A stretch of DNA of 64,000 nucleotides from Ruminococcus sp. (GTDB lineage Bacteria; Bacillota; Clostridia; Oscillospirales; Acutalibacteraceae). The DNA is taken from assembly GCA_017458845.1 (NCBI GenBank), contig JAFSZY010000027.1, positions 1 through 64,000 of the forward strand. Direction: 5' to 3'. Under the pieces are notes generated by a model that was not told where the DNA came from, searched no databases, and saw nothing but the letters and a program-made list of their open reading frames with translations. Positions 18,167 to 27,412 of the stretch are shown here, piece after piece (the first letter of the stretch is position 1; every line of letters starts with the position of its first letter). Made by a program: the position numbers and the translations under genes.

Positions 18167-18715
18167 ATGAACAAACTTGATGAAAAAACATTGACCAGTA
18201 AAAAAATATATGACGGACGAATAATAAAATATTATCTCGACACGGTAGAGCTTCCCGACGGAAACACAGCCGAGCGTGAAATTGTCAGACACCCGGGCGG
18301 TGTATGTATCGCGGCGCTTGATTACGATAATAATCTATTCTTTGTGCGTCAGTTCAGGTATCCTTACAAGGAAATAACCCTTGAGCTCCCCGCGGGCAAG
18401 CTCGAAAAAGGCTCAACCCCTCTCGAGAACGGCAAGCGCGAGCTGCTTGAGGAAACAGGCTGTGAGGGTTACTCGTTCATTTCGCTCGGACAGCTTTACC
18501 CCAGCACAGGGTATACCGATGAAATCATCCACCTCTACGCGTGTCGGGTGAAGTCGGTCGGCGAGCAACAGCCCGATTTTGACGAGTTCATCAACACCGA
18601 GAAGATTCACATCGACAAGGCTCTGGAGATGATTCTCAACAATCAGCTTCCCGACGCCAAAACCCAGGTCACCGTTTTAAAGCTCAGCGAGCTTTTGAGA
18701 CTGGGAAAGATTTAA
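18167..18715 (+). CDS. Nudix hydrolase, ADP-ribose pyrophosphatase type
   Basis: This 182-residue protein resembles NudF-type ADP-ribose pyrophosphatases, which split ADP-ribose to AMP and ribose 5-phosphate. The family marks are FVRQFRYPY, ELPAGKLEKG and the Nudix box core RELLEETG. The first Glu of the GX5E part of the box is Ser here (GKLEKGS), an odd change, while the metal-binding REXXEE core is intact. AAAGGA lies six bases before the ATG at 18167. The gene diverges from the peptidase gene with little or no gap. Confidence 0.88.
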   Translation: MNKLDEKTLTSKKIYDGRIIKYYLDTVELPDGNTAEREIVRHPGGVCIAALDYDNNLFFVRQFRYPYKEITLELPAGKLEKGSTPLENGKRELLEETGCEGYSFISLGQLYPSTGYTDEIIHLYACRVKSVGEQQPDFDEFINTEKIHIDKALEMILNNQLPDAKTQVTVLKLSELLRLGKI

Positions 18716-18753
18716 AACCATCTGATTAATTCTACGAAAGGAGGATTTCGTAT

Positions 18754-19668
18754 ATGCGGATTTTTCGTGATTTGACCGTATCACCGAAGCCCACGGCAGT
18801 TGCTCTCGGATATTTTGACGGAGTACATCTCGGACACAAATCGGTCATAAAAGCCGCAGTTGACTGCAAGCGTGACGGGCTTGTCCCCGCGGTGTTCACT
18901 TTCAGCTCAACGCCTAAGCGCGGCACGGAGCACTCTCAGCTCACCAATTTTGAAGAAAAAGCGCGCATTTTCGAGCAAATCGGCGTCGAAATCCTCTATA
19001 TTCCGGATTTTGAAACCGTGAGGGATAAAACCCCCGAGGAGTTTGTAGAGGAAGTTTTAAAGAACGTGTTCAGAGCCGGGAAAGTTTTTTGCGGCTACAA
19101 CTATCATTTCGGGAAAAACGGCACCGCGACAGGCGATGTTCTGACTCAGTTGTGCAAAAAACACGGAATAGAGGCTTTTATCAACAAGCCCGTCAAGATG
19201 AGAAGGGATTATGTTTCCTCCACAAAAATCCGCGAATATCTCAAAGACGGCAAGATTCAGGAAGCCAACAAAATGCTCGGCTATGATTTCGGAATAATCA
19301 GCGAGAGCGTTGAGGGCAAACACCTAGGCACCGTTCTGGGCACCCCGACCATTAATCTGAATTTTGAAAGCAACAGGCTTATTCCGAGATACGGCGTGTA
19401 CGCTTCCGTTGTAATTATCGGCGGAGAAAGGCACATCGGAGTTACCAATATTGGCATAAGACCAACTGTGTCGGAAAAGAATGTTCCGAACTGCGAGACA
19501 TGGATGCCGCTATATAATGGCGGCGAGCTCTACGGCAAGAGGGTAGAGGTCAGACTTCAGGAATTCCTCAGACCCGAAAAGAAGTTTGCAAGTCTCTCAG
19601 AGCTCAAACAGGCAATTAAACGTGACGGTGAAACAGCCGTAAAAATATTAAAACAAAAAGGAGAATGA
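18754..19668 (+). CDS. ribF: Bifunctional riboflavin kinase/FMN adenylyltransferase
   Basis: RibF makes FMN and then FAD from riboflavin. The N-terminal adenylyltransferase (about 1-180) has ALGYFDGVHLGHKSVI and the later SSTKIREYL motif. The C-terminal flavokinase (about 185-304) has GTVLGTPTINLNF and the GVYAS and TNIGIRPTV strands. The length of 304 is normal. GAAAGGAGG precedes ATG. No FMN riboswitch is seen in the 38 bases upstream. The stop overlaps the region of the next gene's start. Confidence 0.95.
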   Translation: MRIFRDLTVSPKPTAVALGYFDGVHLGHKSVIKAAVDCKRDGLVPAVFTFSSTPKRGTEHSQLTNFEEKARIFEQIGVEILYIPDFETVRDKTPEEFVEEVLKNVFRAGKVFCGYNYHFGKNGTATGDVLTQLCKKHGIEAFINKPVKMRRDYVSSTKIREYLKDGKIQEANKMLGYDFGIISESVEGKHLGTVLGTPTINLNFESNRLIPRYGVYASVVIIGGERHIGVTNIGIRPTVSEKNVPNCETWMPLYNGGELYGKRVEVRLQEFLRPEKKFASLSELKQAIKRDGETAVKILKQKGE

Positions 19669-19670
19669 AT

Positions 19671-20087
19671 ATGGACATTTTAGGACTGTGGAAAGTTGAC
19701 AAGATTCTCGGATTTGACGATGATTTCAATCAAATCTGGAAAGACGCTCAGGCTATTCTTGACGACCCCGCTGCCGACGGCGACGAGAAGAACGCCGCAA
19801 AAAGTTTGGTCGAGTTTGGCGACGACGGTATGATTAAAATGATGATGCCGCTCCCCGAGGGTGTTTCCCGGGAGGAGATTGACGCCGCCGTAGCGGAGGG
19901 CGAGATTGAAGTCAGCGGAGATATGATGATTGCCGAGAAACATCCGTGGAAAGAGGAGGACGGCAAAATCTTCTTTGACTCGGGCACAGAGGGCGAGGCT
20001 CTCGGCGAGGAAGTTTCCCCCTGGCAGGAGGTAACTGTTACCGACAACGGAATTGAACTTTTTGCATTTAAACTAATCAAAGCATAA
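19671..20087 (+). CDS. Small acidic protein of unknown function
   Basis: I do not recognise this 138-residue protein. It is acidic, begins MDILGLWKVDKILGFDDDF and ends in alternating strands (WQEVTVTDNGIELFAFKLIKA), which recalls small lipocalin-like or calycin proteins, but that is only an impression. The ATG at 19671 is chosen over 19665 because GGAG lies seven bases before it. It is two bases from the ribF stop and shares the terminator at 20093, so it is in the ribF operon. Confidence 0.75.
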   Translation: MDILGLWKVDKILGFDDDFNQIWKDAQAILDDPAADGDEKNAAKSLVEFGDDGMIKMMMPLPEGVSREEIDAAVAEGEIEVSGDMMIAEKHPWKEEDGKIFFDSGTEGEALGEEVSPWQEVTVTDNGIELFAFKLIKA

Positions 20088-20092
20088 ACTTC

Positions 20093-20127
20093 GGACTGGC
20101 TCAAAATTTTTGAGCCAGTCCCTTTTT
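20093..20127 (+). terminator. Rho-independent terminator
   Basis: GGACTGGCTCAAAA pairs with TTTTGAGCCAGTCC and is followed by CTTTTT. Its core GGCTCAAA/TTTGAGCC is shared with the hairpins at 28158-28190 and 30467-30508. Confidence 0.9.
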
Positions 20128-20200
20128 ACTCTATTGCTTTTCATCCTCGTATTTGATACAATTATAATAGAGAAATTTTGAAATTAACGAGGTGTTATGT

Positions 20201-23200
20201 ATGAAGAAATATTCGGTAAAACTCATCAGCGTTTTATGCGCGGTTTTGCTTTGCGTTACCGCGGCGTTTGCGGCTGTTCCGAACATTTCGGCTGCGGCGA
20301 CCGTTTATCTTCGCGGAACGTTCAACGGCTGGGAAGCTCCCGCCGATTACGCGATGACCGAGGATAACAACAATCATTATCTTATCACCATTCACCTTAC
20401 CAAAGGAAGCTATGAGTATAAGGCGGCGACTCAGGACTGGACTACCTTTCAGGCTCCCGTTGAGGGTAACGAGACGCTGGCGCTTGATATGGACTGCGAC
20501 GTTACTTTCGTAGCTGACAAAAACAGCAATACCATACAGGCGTTCCCTCATTCTAAGCTGGAAGCGGGCGTCAATAAGGTTGTGCTCAAATCAAAGTGGA
20601 TGGAACACGACAACATCTTTCTGCTTCAGCAGGGAAATAAGGTTGCCTACGGAGAGGATGACGGAAACTATCCCGACATAGCGTACTGGAATATTATCTC
20701 CGACGGCAGCGGTGCTTATTACCTCCAAAATAACGACACAAAGGATTACGCGGCTCTCAGCGGCAGCGAGGTTGTTTGTGTTTCAAGCGCAAGCGCAGGC
20801 AATACACACTGGGATGTTGACACCTCAACAGGCGCGGCGCGATTTATCAGCAAGGCAAACTCCAAGGCTGTAATCAACGTGGAAAGCCTTGGCGGCTGCG
20901 CTCAGGCTACGGATGTCCCCATGTACTACACAAGCTCACAGTGGGGATTTGAGTTCAGCTCCTATGATTATACATTAAAGAACGACAGAGTTATCGACAC
21001 AGGCTACAACGCCTACGCAGACACTCCAAACTCCATCACCTCATATATGACAGGCTCGAGGAAGGTATGGACAAAGTCCAAGGATTTGTCAAAATACCCG
21101 GCTTTAAAAGCGCAGAATTCTCCTCTTACCGCGGCGGTTTATAACCTCACTCTGGAAGAAGCGGTAAAGAGCATCTATACCGACAGCTACGGCGAGGTGT
21201 TTCAGACAGGTACAAACTGGCAGAAGGTTTGGACCCGCGACACGGCTATCTCCAGTCTCTACTCACTCGCTTGGGTTTTCCCCGAAATCAGCTACAACTG
21301 CGAGAGAGAGAAAATCAAGACGAATAGCGGCGTTTCCGTGTTTGAGCAGGATACGGGAACAGGCGGTTCCTACCCTGTTTCTACCGATAAGATAATCACT
21401 ATGCTCTCTGTTTGGGAGAATTACCTCGCCGACGGCAACAAAGAGCATTTAAGCTATTTCTATGATGTTTGTTACAACACGATTATGCAGGATTTGCACG
21501 TGGCTTATGACGGCGACGCGGGACTGTTCCGCGGCGAAACCTGCGGTCTCGACTGGCGTGACCAGACTTATCCCGACTGGACAAGTGAAACCTACGACAG
21601 CGGTCTCAGCGCAATAGCCGAGAGCAAAACAACCTCTGTCAATACCATATACTGCCGTGTACTCGAGATAATGAGCAAGGCGGCGAAGGTGCTCGGCAAG
21701 GGTGACGACGCCGAGCAGTACTGGGCAAAAATGGCTCAGGACCTCAAAGCTAAAGTGAGCGAAAGACTCTGGAACGACAATTTGGGAATGTACTCCTCAT
21801 GGGAGTATCCCGAGTATATGGGCAGTCCGCTCGCCGAAAAAACAGATGTACTCGGCAACGGCTTCGCGCTGTGGTTCAATATCGGTACAGACGAACAGCT
21901 CGACAGCATCTCAAAGAATTCACCGCTCGTTCCCTACGGCGCGGACACTGTGTATCCCCAGAAGATGGGTAAGCTCACTAACGCAAGCAAATATTATCAC
22001 AACCGCGGTATCTGGCCGGGCTGGCAGTCAATTCTTATGGTCGGCGCGGGATACCACAACAACAAGGCTCTCGCCGAGGAAATCTTTAATTCCAATGTGC
22101 GCGGAGCGGCTGTGTCCCTTACTCAGAAGGAAGTAATAAATTATCAGACAGGCGAGGGCATAGAGTCCGACCAGCAGCTCTGGTCAATCGCGGGCACACT
22201 AGCGGGCTATTACCGCGTAATGTTCGGTATGAACTACGACGAGGACGGAATTACCTTTAATCCTCAGATTCCGAGCTGGATGGACGGCCCGTTCGAGCTC
22301 TCCAATTTCAAATACAGGAACGCTACTCTCAAAATCAATCTTTCAGGCAAAGGCGACAAGATAAAGAGCCTTAAGGTTGACGGTGTGAACAAGGACGCGG
22401 GGACTTATGTTTTCCCGAGCGACTCCACAGGAAGCCATACTATTGAGATTGAAATGCAGCAGAGCGAAACAGCTTGCGAAATCAACAAGTCCGAGGACAA
22501 CCTCGCAGTATGCCCCGAAATGCCCACAATGACATACAGCAGCGGAGCTCTCCGCTGGACAGAGAAGAACGAGCTTTCCTACAAGCTGTGGACAGGCAAA
22601 GAATATGTTGACGTAAGCGGCGGATATTACAATGTTGACAAGAGCGTTTACGGCTGTTACAGCCTTATGGCAGTTTCCGCCGACGGAGTATGTTCCGAGC
22701 TAAGTCAGCCGATTGTCGTAAGCCCCGAGAGGATTAAGGTTGAGGCAGAAAGCGGCTCGGTATCGAGCAGCAGCTTGATTTCAGGCGGTTATGTAATCGA
22801 TAAAAAAAGCAAGAGCGCAAACCTCACTGTTTCCGTAACTGTTCCCAAAAAGGGAAGATACGAGCTCAGCGGAGCTTATAACAACTCAGGTGACGCCACT
22901 TCGGGTGTAAGCTGCGCCGTTCGTTCCGTATATGTGGACGGCGTGGACAAGGGCGCTCTCGTGTTCCCCGAGGTTTACAGCAACCATACCAACCAGACAA
23001 GCACACATCTCACTCTTGATTTAGAAGCGGGTACACATTCCGTTAAGATTTTCTACGACAGCGCAAACTGGTATGACCGCAATATGAGCATAACCAAGAA
23101 CGACGTCGAGTACAATTACTTTAACTTTGACTATGTAGGCGACAGCTCTCCCGTTCCCACAGAGCCGACAACTGAACCTCAGGTAACGGAGCCTTCCGAA

Positions 23201-23902
23201 ACGACTCAACCGACAACAGAGACTCAGACAACTGAGCCTACAACCCAGACACACGCTACGGAAGCCTCAAGCGAGACTCAGGCAACCGAGCCCACCGCCA
23301 CATCACAGGAAACTCAGGCAACACAGACTTCAAGCAACACACAGGCTACCGAGACAGCCTCGCAGACGCAGCCGCCTCAGACCACAATTTCTCTGACTGC
23401 GGCAAAGAGCACAATCTATGTGGGTGACTCAACATTGGTAAAGGCTACTGTTTATTACGGAATAGGCGGCACCACATTCAAATCCAGCAACACCAAGGTT
23501 GCCACGGTCAATTCCGCGGGTGAAGTTAAAGCAAAGAAAGCGGGCGCTGTAATTATCACCGCGTCCAACAACGGCAAGAGCGCCACCGTCAAGATTACAA
23601 TCAAAAAGAAGAATAACCCGATAACCGTCAAGGCTAAGACTGTTTCAGCCAAGACCAAAAAGGCGACAACCATCAAGAAGGCTAAGGCGTTCGCAATAAA
23701 GAACGCCAAGGGTAAGGTCAGCTTCAAGAAGGTTTCGGGCAATAAGAAGATTTCGATAAACAAAAAGACAGGCAACATCACCGTCAAGAAGGGGCTCAAT
23801 AAGGGCACATATAAGCTGAAAGTCAAGGTGACTGCCGCGGGCAACACGACCTACAAGCCAAAATCCAAGACGGTAACTGTTAAGATAAAAGTTAAAAAAT
23901 GA
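20201..23902 (+). CDS. Large secreted multidomain glycoside-hydrolase-like protein
   Basis: This 1233-residue protein has a signal peptide (about 1-33). An N-terminal E-set/starch-binding-like module follows (about 35-120, YLRGTFNGWEAP), then a trefoil-like stretch (about 125-260). The central domain (about 265-760) looks like an (alpha/alpha)6-barrel glycosidase: KVWTRDTAISSLYSLAW, ETCGLDWRDQTYPDW, RGIWPGWQSILMVGAGYHN and GEGIESDQQLWSIAGTLAGY. A CBM35-like module starts with VEAESG (about 850-985). Then come a Thr/Gln/Glu/Pro-rich linker (about 990-1065), a bacterial Ig-like BIG2 domain (about 1065-1130) and a Lys-rich repeat tail. Acid residues in the central domain are plausible catalysts, but I cannot assign a GH family or substrate. 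GAGGTG lies 6 bases before ATG. Its stop overlaps the next gene (ATGA). Confidence 0.85.
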   Translation: MKKYSVKLISVLCAVLLCVTAAFAAVPNISAAATVYLRGTFNGWEAPADYAMTEDNNNHYLITIHLTKGSYEYKAATQDWTTFQAPVEGNETLALDMDCDVTFVADKNSNTIQAFPHSKLEAGVNKVVLKSKWMEHDNIFLLQQGNKVAYGEDDGNYPDIAYWNIISDGSGAYYLQNNDTKDYAALSGSEVVCVSSASAGNTHWDVDTSTGAARFISKANSKAVINVESLGGCAQATDVPMYYTSSQWGFEFSSYDYTLKNDRVIDTGYNAYADTPNSITSYMTGSRKVWTKSKDLSKYPALKAQNSPLTAAVYNLTLEEAVKSIYTDSYGEVFQTGTNWQKVWTRDTAISSLYSLAWVFPEISYNCEREKIKTNSGVSVFEQDTGTGGSYPVSTDKIITMLSVWENYLADGNKEHLSYFYDVCYNTIMQDLHVAYDGDAGLFRGETCGLDWRDQTYPDWTSETYDSGLSAIAESKTTSVNTIYCRVLEIMSKAAKVLGKGDDAEQYWAKMAQDLKAKVSERLWNDNLGMYSSWEYPEYMGSPLAEKTDVLGNGFALWFNIGTDEQLDSISKNSPLVPYGADTVYPQKMGKLTNASKYYHNRGIWPGWQSILMVGAGYHNNKALAEEIFNSNVRGAAVSLTQKEVINYQTGEGIESDQQLWSIAGTLAGYYRVMFGMNYDEDGITFNPQIPSWMDGPFELSNFKYRNATLKINLSGKGDKIKSLKVDGVNKDAGTYVFPSDSTGSHTIEIEMQQSETACEINKSEDNLAVCPEMPTMTYSSGALRWTEKNELSYKLWTGKEYVDVSGGYYNVDKSVYGCYSLMAVSADGVCSELSQPIVVSPERIKVEAESGSVSSSSLISGGYVIDKKSKSANLTVSVTVPKKGRYELSGAYNNSGDATSGVSCAVRSVYVDGVDKGALVFPEVYSNHTNQTSTHLTLDLEAGTHSVKIFYDSANWYDRNMSITKNDVEYNYFNFDYVGDSSPVPTEPTTEPQVTEPSETTQPTTETQTTEPTTQTHATEASSETQATEPTATSQETQATQTSSNTQATETASQTQPPQTTISLTAAKSTIYVGDSTLVKATVYYGIGGTTFKSSNTKVATVNSAGEVKAKKAGAVIITASNNGKSATVKITIKKKNNPITVKAKTVSAKTKKATTIKKAKAFAIKNAKGKVSFKKVSGNKKISINKKTGNITVKKGLNKGTYKLKVKVTAAGNTTYKPKSKTVTVKIKVKK

Positions 23903-24582
23903 TAAATGACGAGTTAGTAAAACGACTCTATGAGCTTCAGGACGAGGGGTACCGCGATTTTCAGAGCAAGCTGATTCCATCGGTTCCCGACGTAGGGTTT
24001 ATCGGCGTCAGGACTCCCGAGCTCAGAGCGTTAGCAAAAGAATTCGCAAAGAGAGAGGACGTCGGGGAGTTCCTCGGCGCTCTGCCTCACAAATACTTTG
24101 ACGAAAACCAGCTGCACGCCTTTATCATCTCTCTGATGAAGGATTTTGACAGCTGTGTTGCCGAAGTCGAAAGGTTTCTGCCTTATGTGGACAACTGGGC
24201 GACCTGCGACCAGATGTCGCCAAAAGTGTTCAAAAAGCATAAGGCGGAGCTTTTGAGCTATATTAACAAGTGGATAAAGTCCGAGCAAACCTACACAATC
24301 CGATTTGGCGTGGGTATGTTTATGGAGCATTTTCTGGACGAGGATTTCAGTTTAAAATACGCCAACACCGTTGCCGCTATCCGCTCGGACGAGTACTATG
24401 TCAATATGATGGTTGCGTGGTACTTCGCAACGGCACTCGCCAAACAGTACGACAGTGTTATTCCGTTTATTGAGGGCAGAAAGCTCGACAGCTGGACGCA
24501 CAACAAGGCGATACAAAAGTCGGTTGAGAGCAGACGTATTTCGCCCGAACAAAAGGCATATCTGAAAACATTAAAAATATGA
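23899..24582 (+). CDS. AlkD-like DNA alkylation repair protein
   Basis: This 227-residue helical protein belongs to the AlkD/AlkC HEAT-repeat glycosylase family (DNA_alkylation). AlkD enzymes remove bulky or charged alkylated bases such as 7-methylguanine. Family stretches include FIGVRTPELRALAKE, EENQL-like DENQLHAFIIS, VDNWATCDQMSPKVF and WYFATALAKQY. The start codon overlaps the stop of the secreted glycosidase gene by 4 bases, and its own stop overlaps the next gene by 4 bases, an odd coupling between a secreted enzyme and DNA repair. A repair role is inferred from family alone. Confidence 0.88.
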   Translation: MINDELVKRLYELQDEGYRDFQSKLIPSVPDVGFIGVRTPELRALAKEFAKREDVGEFLGALPHKYFDENQLHAFIISLMKDFDSCVAEVERFLPYVDNWATCDQMSPKVFKKHKAELLSYINKWIKSEQTYTIRFGVGMFMEHFLDEDFSLKYANTVAAIRSDEYYVNMMVAWYFATALAKQYDSVIPFIEGRKLDSWTHNKAIQKSVESRRISPEQKAYLKTLKI

Positions 24583-25349
24583 AGATTACGGCGCTTATCG
24601 AGAACACAACCGAATACAAGCTCCCTGTTGAGCACGGACTCAGTCTGTACATCGAGACCGAGCAACACACCATACTCTTCGATACAGGACAGGGCGATTT
24701 GTTCGCCAAGAATGCGGAAAGTCTGGGTGTTGACCTTGGGAAAGTCGATATCGCTGTGCTCTCTCACGGGCATTATGACCACGGCGGCGGACTTGGGACT
24801 TTTTTGAACGCAAACAAAAAAGCTCCCGTATATATAAGTCGTTACGCCTTTGGAGATTATCATAACGGCGAAAAATATATCGGACTCGACAAAAGCCTTG
24901 AAGAGTCAGATAGGATTATATTCACGGACGGCATAACAAAAATATCCGACGGGCTTACGCTGTACTCCTGTAACGAAAAGGAAAAGGCGCTCGACCTCGG
25001 TTCGTTCGGGCTGACTATGCTCAAAGACGGCAGGAAAGTCCCCGATGACTTTATTCATGAGCATTATCTGTTGATTGAGGAAAACGGCAGGCGCGTGCTA
25101 ATAAGCGGCTGTTCACACAAAGGTGTTGTCAACATTCAGGAGTGGTTCAAGCCCGATGTGCTAATAGGCGGTTTCCACTTTTCAAAACTGCCGCTTGACA
25201 GCAAGCTCGAATCATACGCCAAAATGCTGAACAAGTACAATACTCATTACTACACCTGCCATTGTACGGGTGTGGAACAGTATAAATATATGAAAAGATT
25301 TATGGATAACCTTGATTATATTTCAATAGGTAAAACGGTAACAATTTAA
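24579..25349 (+). CDS. Metallo-beta-lactamase-fold hydrolase, COG1237 type
   Basis: This 256-residue protein has the metal motif SHGHYDH (His63, His65, Asp67, His68), the FDTGQG strand before it, and a later GCSHKGVVN with the third ligand. It resembles the COG1237 group, which includes the archaeal dihydropterin-ribofuranosylaminobenzene-phosphate synthase-like proteins; in bacteria the substrate is generally not known. It overlaps the alkD-like gene by 4 bases and is followed by a strong hairpin. Confidence 0.88.
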   Translation: MKITALIENTTEYKLPVEHGLSLYIETEQHTILFDTGQGDLFAKNAESLGVDLGKVDIAVLSHGHYDHGGGLGTFLNANKKAPVYISRYAFGDYHNGEKYIGLDKSLEESDRIIFTDGITKISDGLTLYSCNEKEKALDLGSFGLTMLKDGRKVPDDFIHEHYLLIEENGRRVLISGCSHKGVVNIQEWFKPDVLIGGFHFSKLPLDSKLESYAKMLNKYNTHYYTCHCTGVEQYKYMKRFMDNLDYISIGKTVTI

Positions 25350-25353
25350 GGCT

Positions 25354-25398
25354 TCCCTTGGGAAAATCCCCTATAAGTGGATTTTCCCAAGGGAGGGC
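25354..25398. terminator. Long hairpin after the MBL gene
   Basis: TCCCTTGGGAAAAT (25354-25367) and ATTTTCCCAAGGGA (25381-25394) form a perfect 14-bp stem followed by GGGCTTT. A similar CCAAGGGAAAG motif occurs near position 70. Confidence 0.7.
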
Positions 25399-25456
25399 TT
25401 TATTGTTGACGACACCTTTTTAAAATGCTATAATTCCCACATTGGAGGTAATGGTT

Positions 25457-26980
25457 ATGACTGTTCAAATAAAATATTTCAGCGGATATATCCGCAACTT
25501 TAAGAGCTTGTGCGATGAGCTCGGAATCGAGCTCCCGCTCAGCCGTGAGGAGCGCGAAAAGCAAATCCTCATCAAAGCCTACGCGAAATGGGGAGTTAAG
25601 CTCACCGACCACCTTTACGGAATGTTCGCGATAGCTCTGTATGACGAGGAAAAGGACAAGCTTTTCTGCATACGCGACCAGGTGGGGCAGAAGCAGATGT
25701 TTTACTCTGTAATAAACGGCGAGTTTGTATGCTCGGGCGACATCAACGAAATCGCCGCGACACAGGGCTTTGAGAAGAAACTCAACAAGCGTATGCTCCA
25801 GCAATATCTGTTCTACGGATATCCCATAGGCGATGAAACCTTTTACGAGGACGTCTTTAAGCTTATGCCCGGTCACTATGTGGAGTGGGACGGCGATACA
25901 GCGGTTGAACACCGCTACTTCAAGCCCGAGTTTGAGCCCGACAGCTCTAAGAGCGTTGATGAATGGGCAAAGGAAATTGAGAATGTGGTTGAGGAAATTC
26001 TCGCCGAGGAGCGCGGCGATACCGAGCTGCCCTATAAGGAATCTTTCCTTTCGGGCGGAGTGGATTCGTCTTATCTTCTCGCCGCGAGCGACGCTGTTGC
26101 CGCTAATACAGTCGGCTATGGGGAATCGGGCTATGACGAGTCCGACCTCGCGAGAAAAACCGCAGAGATTCTCGGCAAAGGTTTTAACGTCAAGATGATT
26201 ACTCCCGAGGAGTATTTTGATAGAATCCCCACAGTAATTGACAAGATGGGTCAGCCTCTCGGCGACGCTTCGGCTGTTGCGTTCTCCATAGGCTGTAAGG
26301 CGGTTAAGGAGCACGCCGACATCGTGTACTCGGGCGAGGGTATCGACGAGTTCTTCGGCGGATACAACGCTCACAAGAGGGAGATTCCCAAGGAGTGGAC
26401 ATACCTGACCTGCTCGCATATTATGTCGGTTGAGTTTATTAACTCGCTTATGCTCGACTTTGACGATAGCGTAAAGATTGAGGACCCGATTGCTTCTGTC
26501 TGGCAGGAGGTTCAGGGACAGGATGAGCTCGCCAAGAAGCTTACGGTGGACATCTCGCTGTGGCTTGAGGGTGACATCTACCTCAACACCGACCGCACCA
26601 GCACAGCGTGCGGAATTGAGCTTCACACGCCTTTTTCCGACCTCAGACTGTTCAACGCGGCGCGCAAGATTCCTGCCGAATACAAGTTTATGAACGACCA
26701 GAACAAATATGTGTTCCGCAAGGCGGCGAGCAGTAAGCTGCCCGACGAGGTGGCTTTCAGGAAGAAGGTCGGATTCCCCGTTCCCGTACGCAACTGGCTC
26801 AAGGATGAGAGGTACAACAAGCCCATAGAGGACAAGCTCTTCGGCGAAACCTCCAAGAAGTTCTTTGACCAGCAGCAGCTCAGAAAGCTTTGGGTAAGCT
26901 TCATCGAGGGAGAGGACATCTACTGGAACCGTGTGTACGCAATATACGCGTTCCTGCTCTGGTATGATTTAAAGTTTTAA
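25457..26980 (+). CDS. Asparagine synthetase-like protein lacking the glutaminase cysteine
   Basis: This 507-residue paralogue of AsnB has a complete synthetase domain, with the pyrophosphate loop FLSGGVDSSYL near residue 199, YSGEGIDEFFGGYNAHK and RTSTACGIELHTPF. Its N-terminal domain starts within the glutaminase fold (LYGMFAIALYDEEKDKLFCIRDQ), so the catalytic Cys2 and the first 60-70 residues are missing. The start at 25457 has GGAGG eight bases before it, and nothing upstream in frame encodes MCGI. It could be an ammonia-dependent asparagine synthetase, or it could amidate another substrate. Codon use and layout look native, so it is not an obvious pseudogene. Confidence 0.85.
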   Translation: MTVQIKYFSGYIRNFKSLCDELGIELPLSREEREKQILIKAYAKWGVKLTDHLYGMFAIALYDEEKDKLFCIRDQVGQKQMFYSVINGEFVCSGDINEIAATQGFEKKLNKRMLQQYLFYGYPIGDETFYEDVFKLMPGHYVEWDGDTAVEHRYFKPEFEPDSSKSVDEWAKEIENVVEEILAEERGDTELPYKESFLSGGVDSSYLLAASDAVAANTVGYGESGYDESDLARKTAEILGKGFNVKMITPEEYFDRIPTVIDKMGQPLGDASAVAFSIGCKAVKEHADIVYSGEGIDEFFGGYNAHKREIPKEWTYLTCSHIMSVEFINSLMLDFDDSVKIEDPIASVWQEVQGQDELAKKLTVDISLWLEGDIYLNTDRTSTACGIELHTPFSDLRLFNAARKIPAEYKFMNDQNKYVFRKAASSKLPDEVAFRKKVGFPVPVRNWLKDERYNKPIEDKLFGETSKKFFDQQQLRKLWVSFIEGEDIYWNRVYAIYAFLLWYDLKF

Positions 26981-27083
26981 TGACAACAATAGAACGCTTT
27001 CACAGTCAAGGCGTTTTTCATTCTGTTGTGCAATAATTCTTTCATCCCGAAAAGGTTACAACAAAGTGCACAATCACACACAA

Positions 27084-27124
27084 AAAACACCCTTTTGATT
27101 GGTGGAAATCACAAGGGTGTTTTT
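27084..27124. terminator. Bidirectional hairpin terminator
   Basis: AAAACACCCTT and AAGGGTGTTTT form an 11-bp stem with A and T runs at the two ends. A weaker imperfect hairpin (ACAACAATAGAACGC with GCGTTTTTCATTCTGTTGT) lies at about 26983-27037, directly after the gene. Confidence 0.7.
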
Positions 27125-27182
27125 GTAATAAAAATATCAAAAACCGCATAAAAACGTGTTTTTATAACAGTTTTAACTTTTT

Positions 27183-27234
27183 CGTAGGGGATATAGTGAA
27201 ATAATTTAGGGAGCCCGAGACGGACTCCCCTACG
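27183..27234. mobile_element. Short MITE-like element, 52 bp
   Basis: It starts CGTAGGGGATATAG and ends in the 27-bp unit found at 143-169, finishing TCCCCTACG. The ends CGTAGGGGA/TCCCCTACG are perfect 9-bp inverted repeats, as in the 162-bp element at 5993-6154. The rest of the 432-base gap (26981-27412) holds two hairpins and no gene. Confidence 0.65.
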
Positions 27235-27412
27235 GTAGTTGTTTAGCCTTGTTTTTGCCCATTGTAACACCCTTTTTAAAAAAATTAGAACATTTAAATT
27301 ATAGCCCATTATCATATGCTTGTCAATAAACACGCTCAATTATCCCGCCTTGCAAAAAACGGCGGTTTATGGTTAAATATTTATAGTGTTAATTTGAAGA
27401 TACGGAGTGAAA

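Noticed and set aside
18152..18292. N-terminal extension of the M14 peptidase
   Set aside because: It would overlap the start of the Nudix gene and reads like random hydrophobic sequence.
25400..26626. 408-codon open frame on the minus strand over the second asparagine synthetase
   Set aside because: It mirrors codon use of the real gene and has no recognisable domain.
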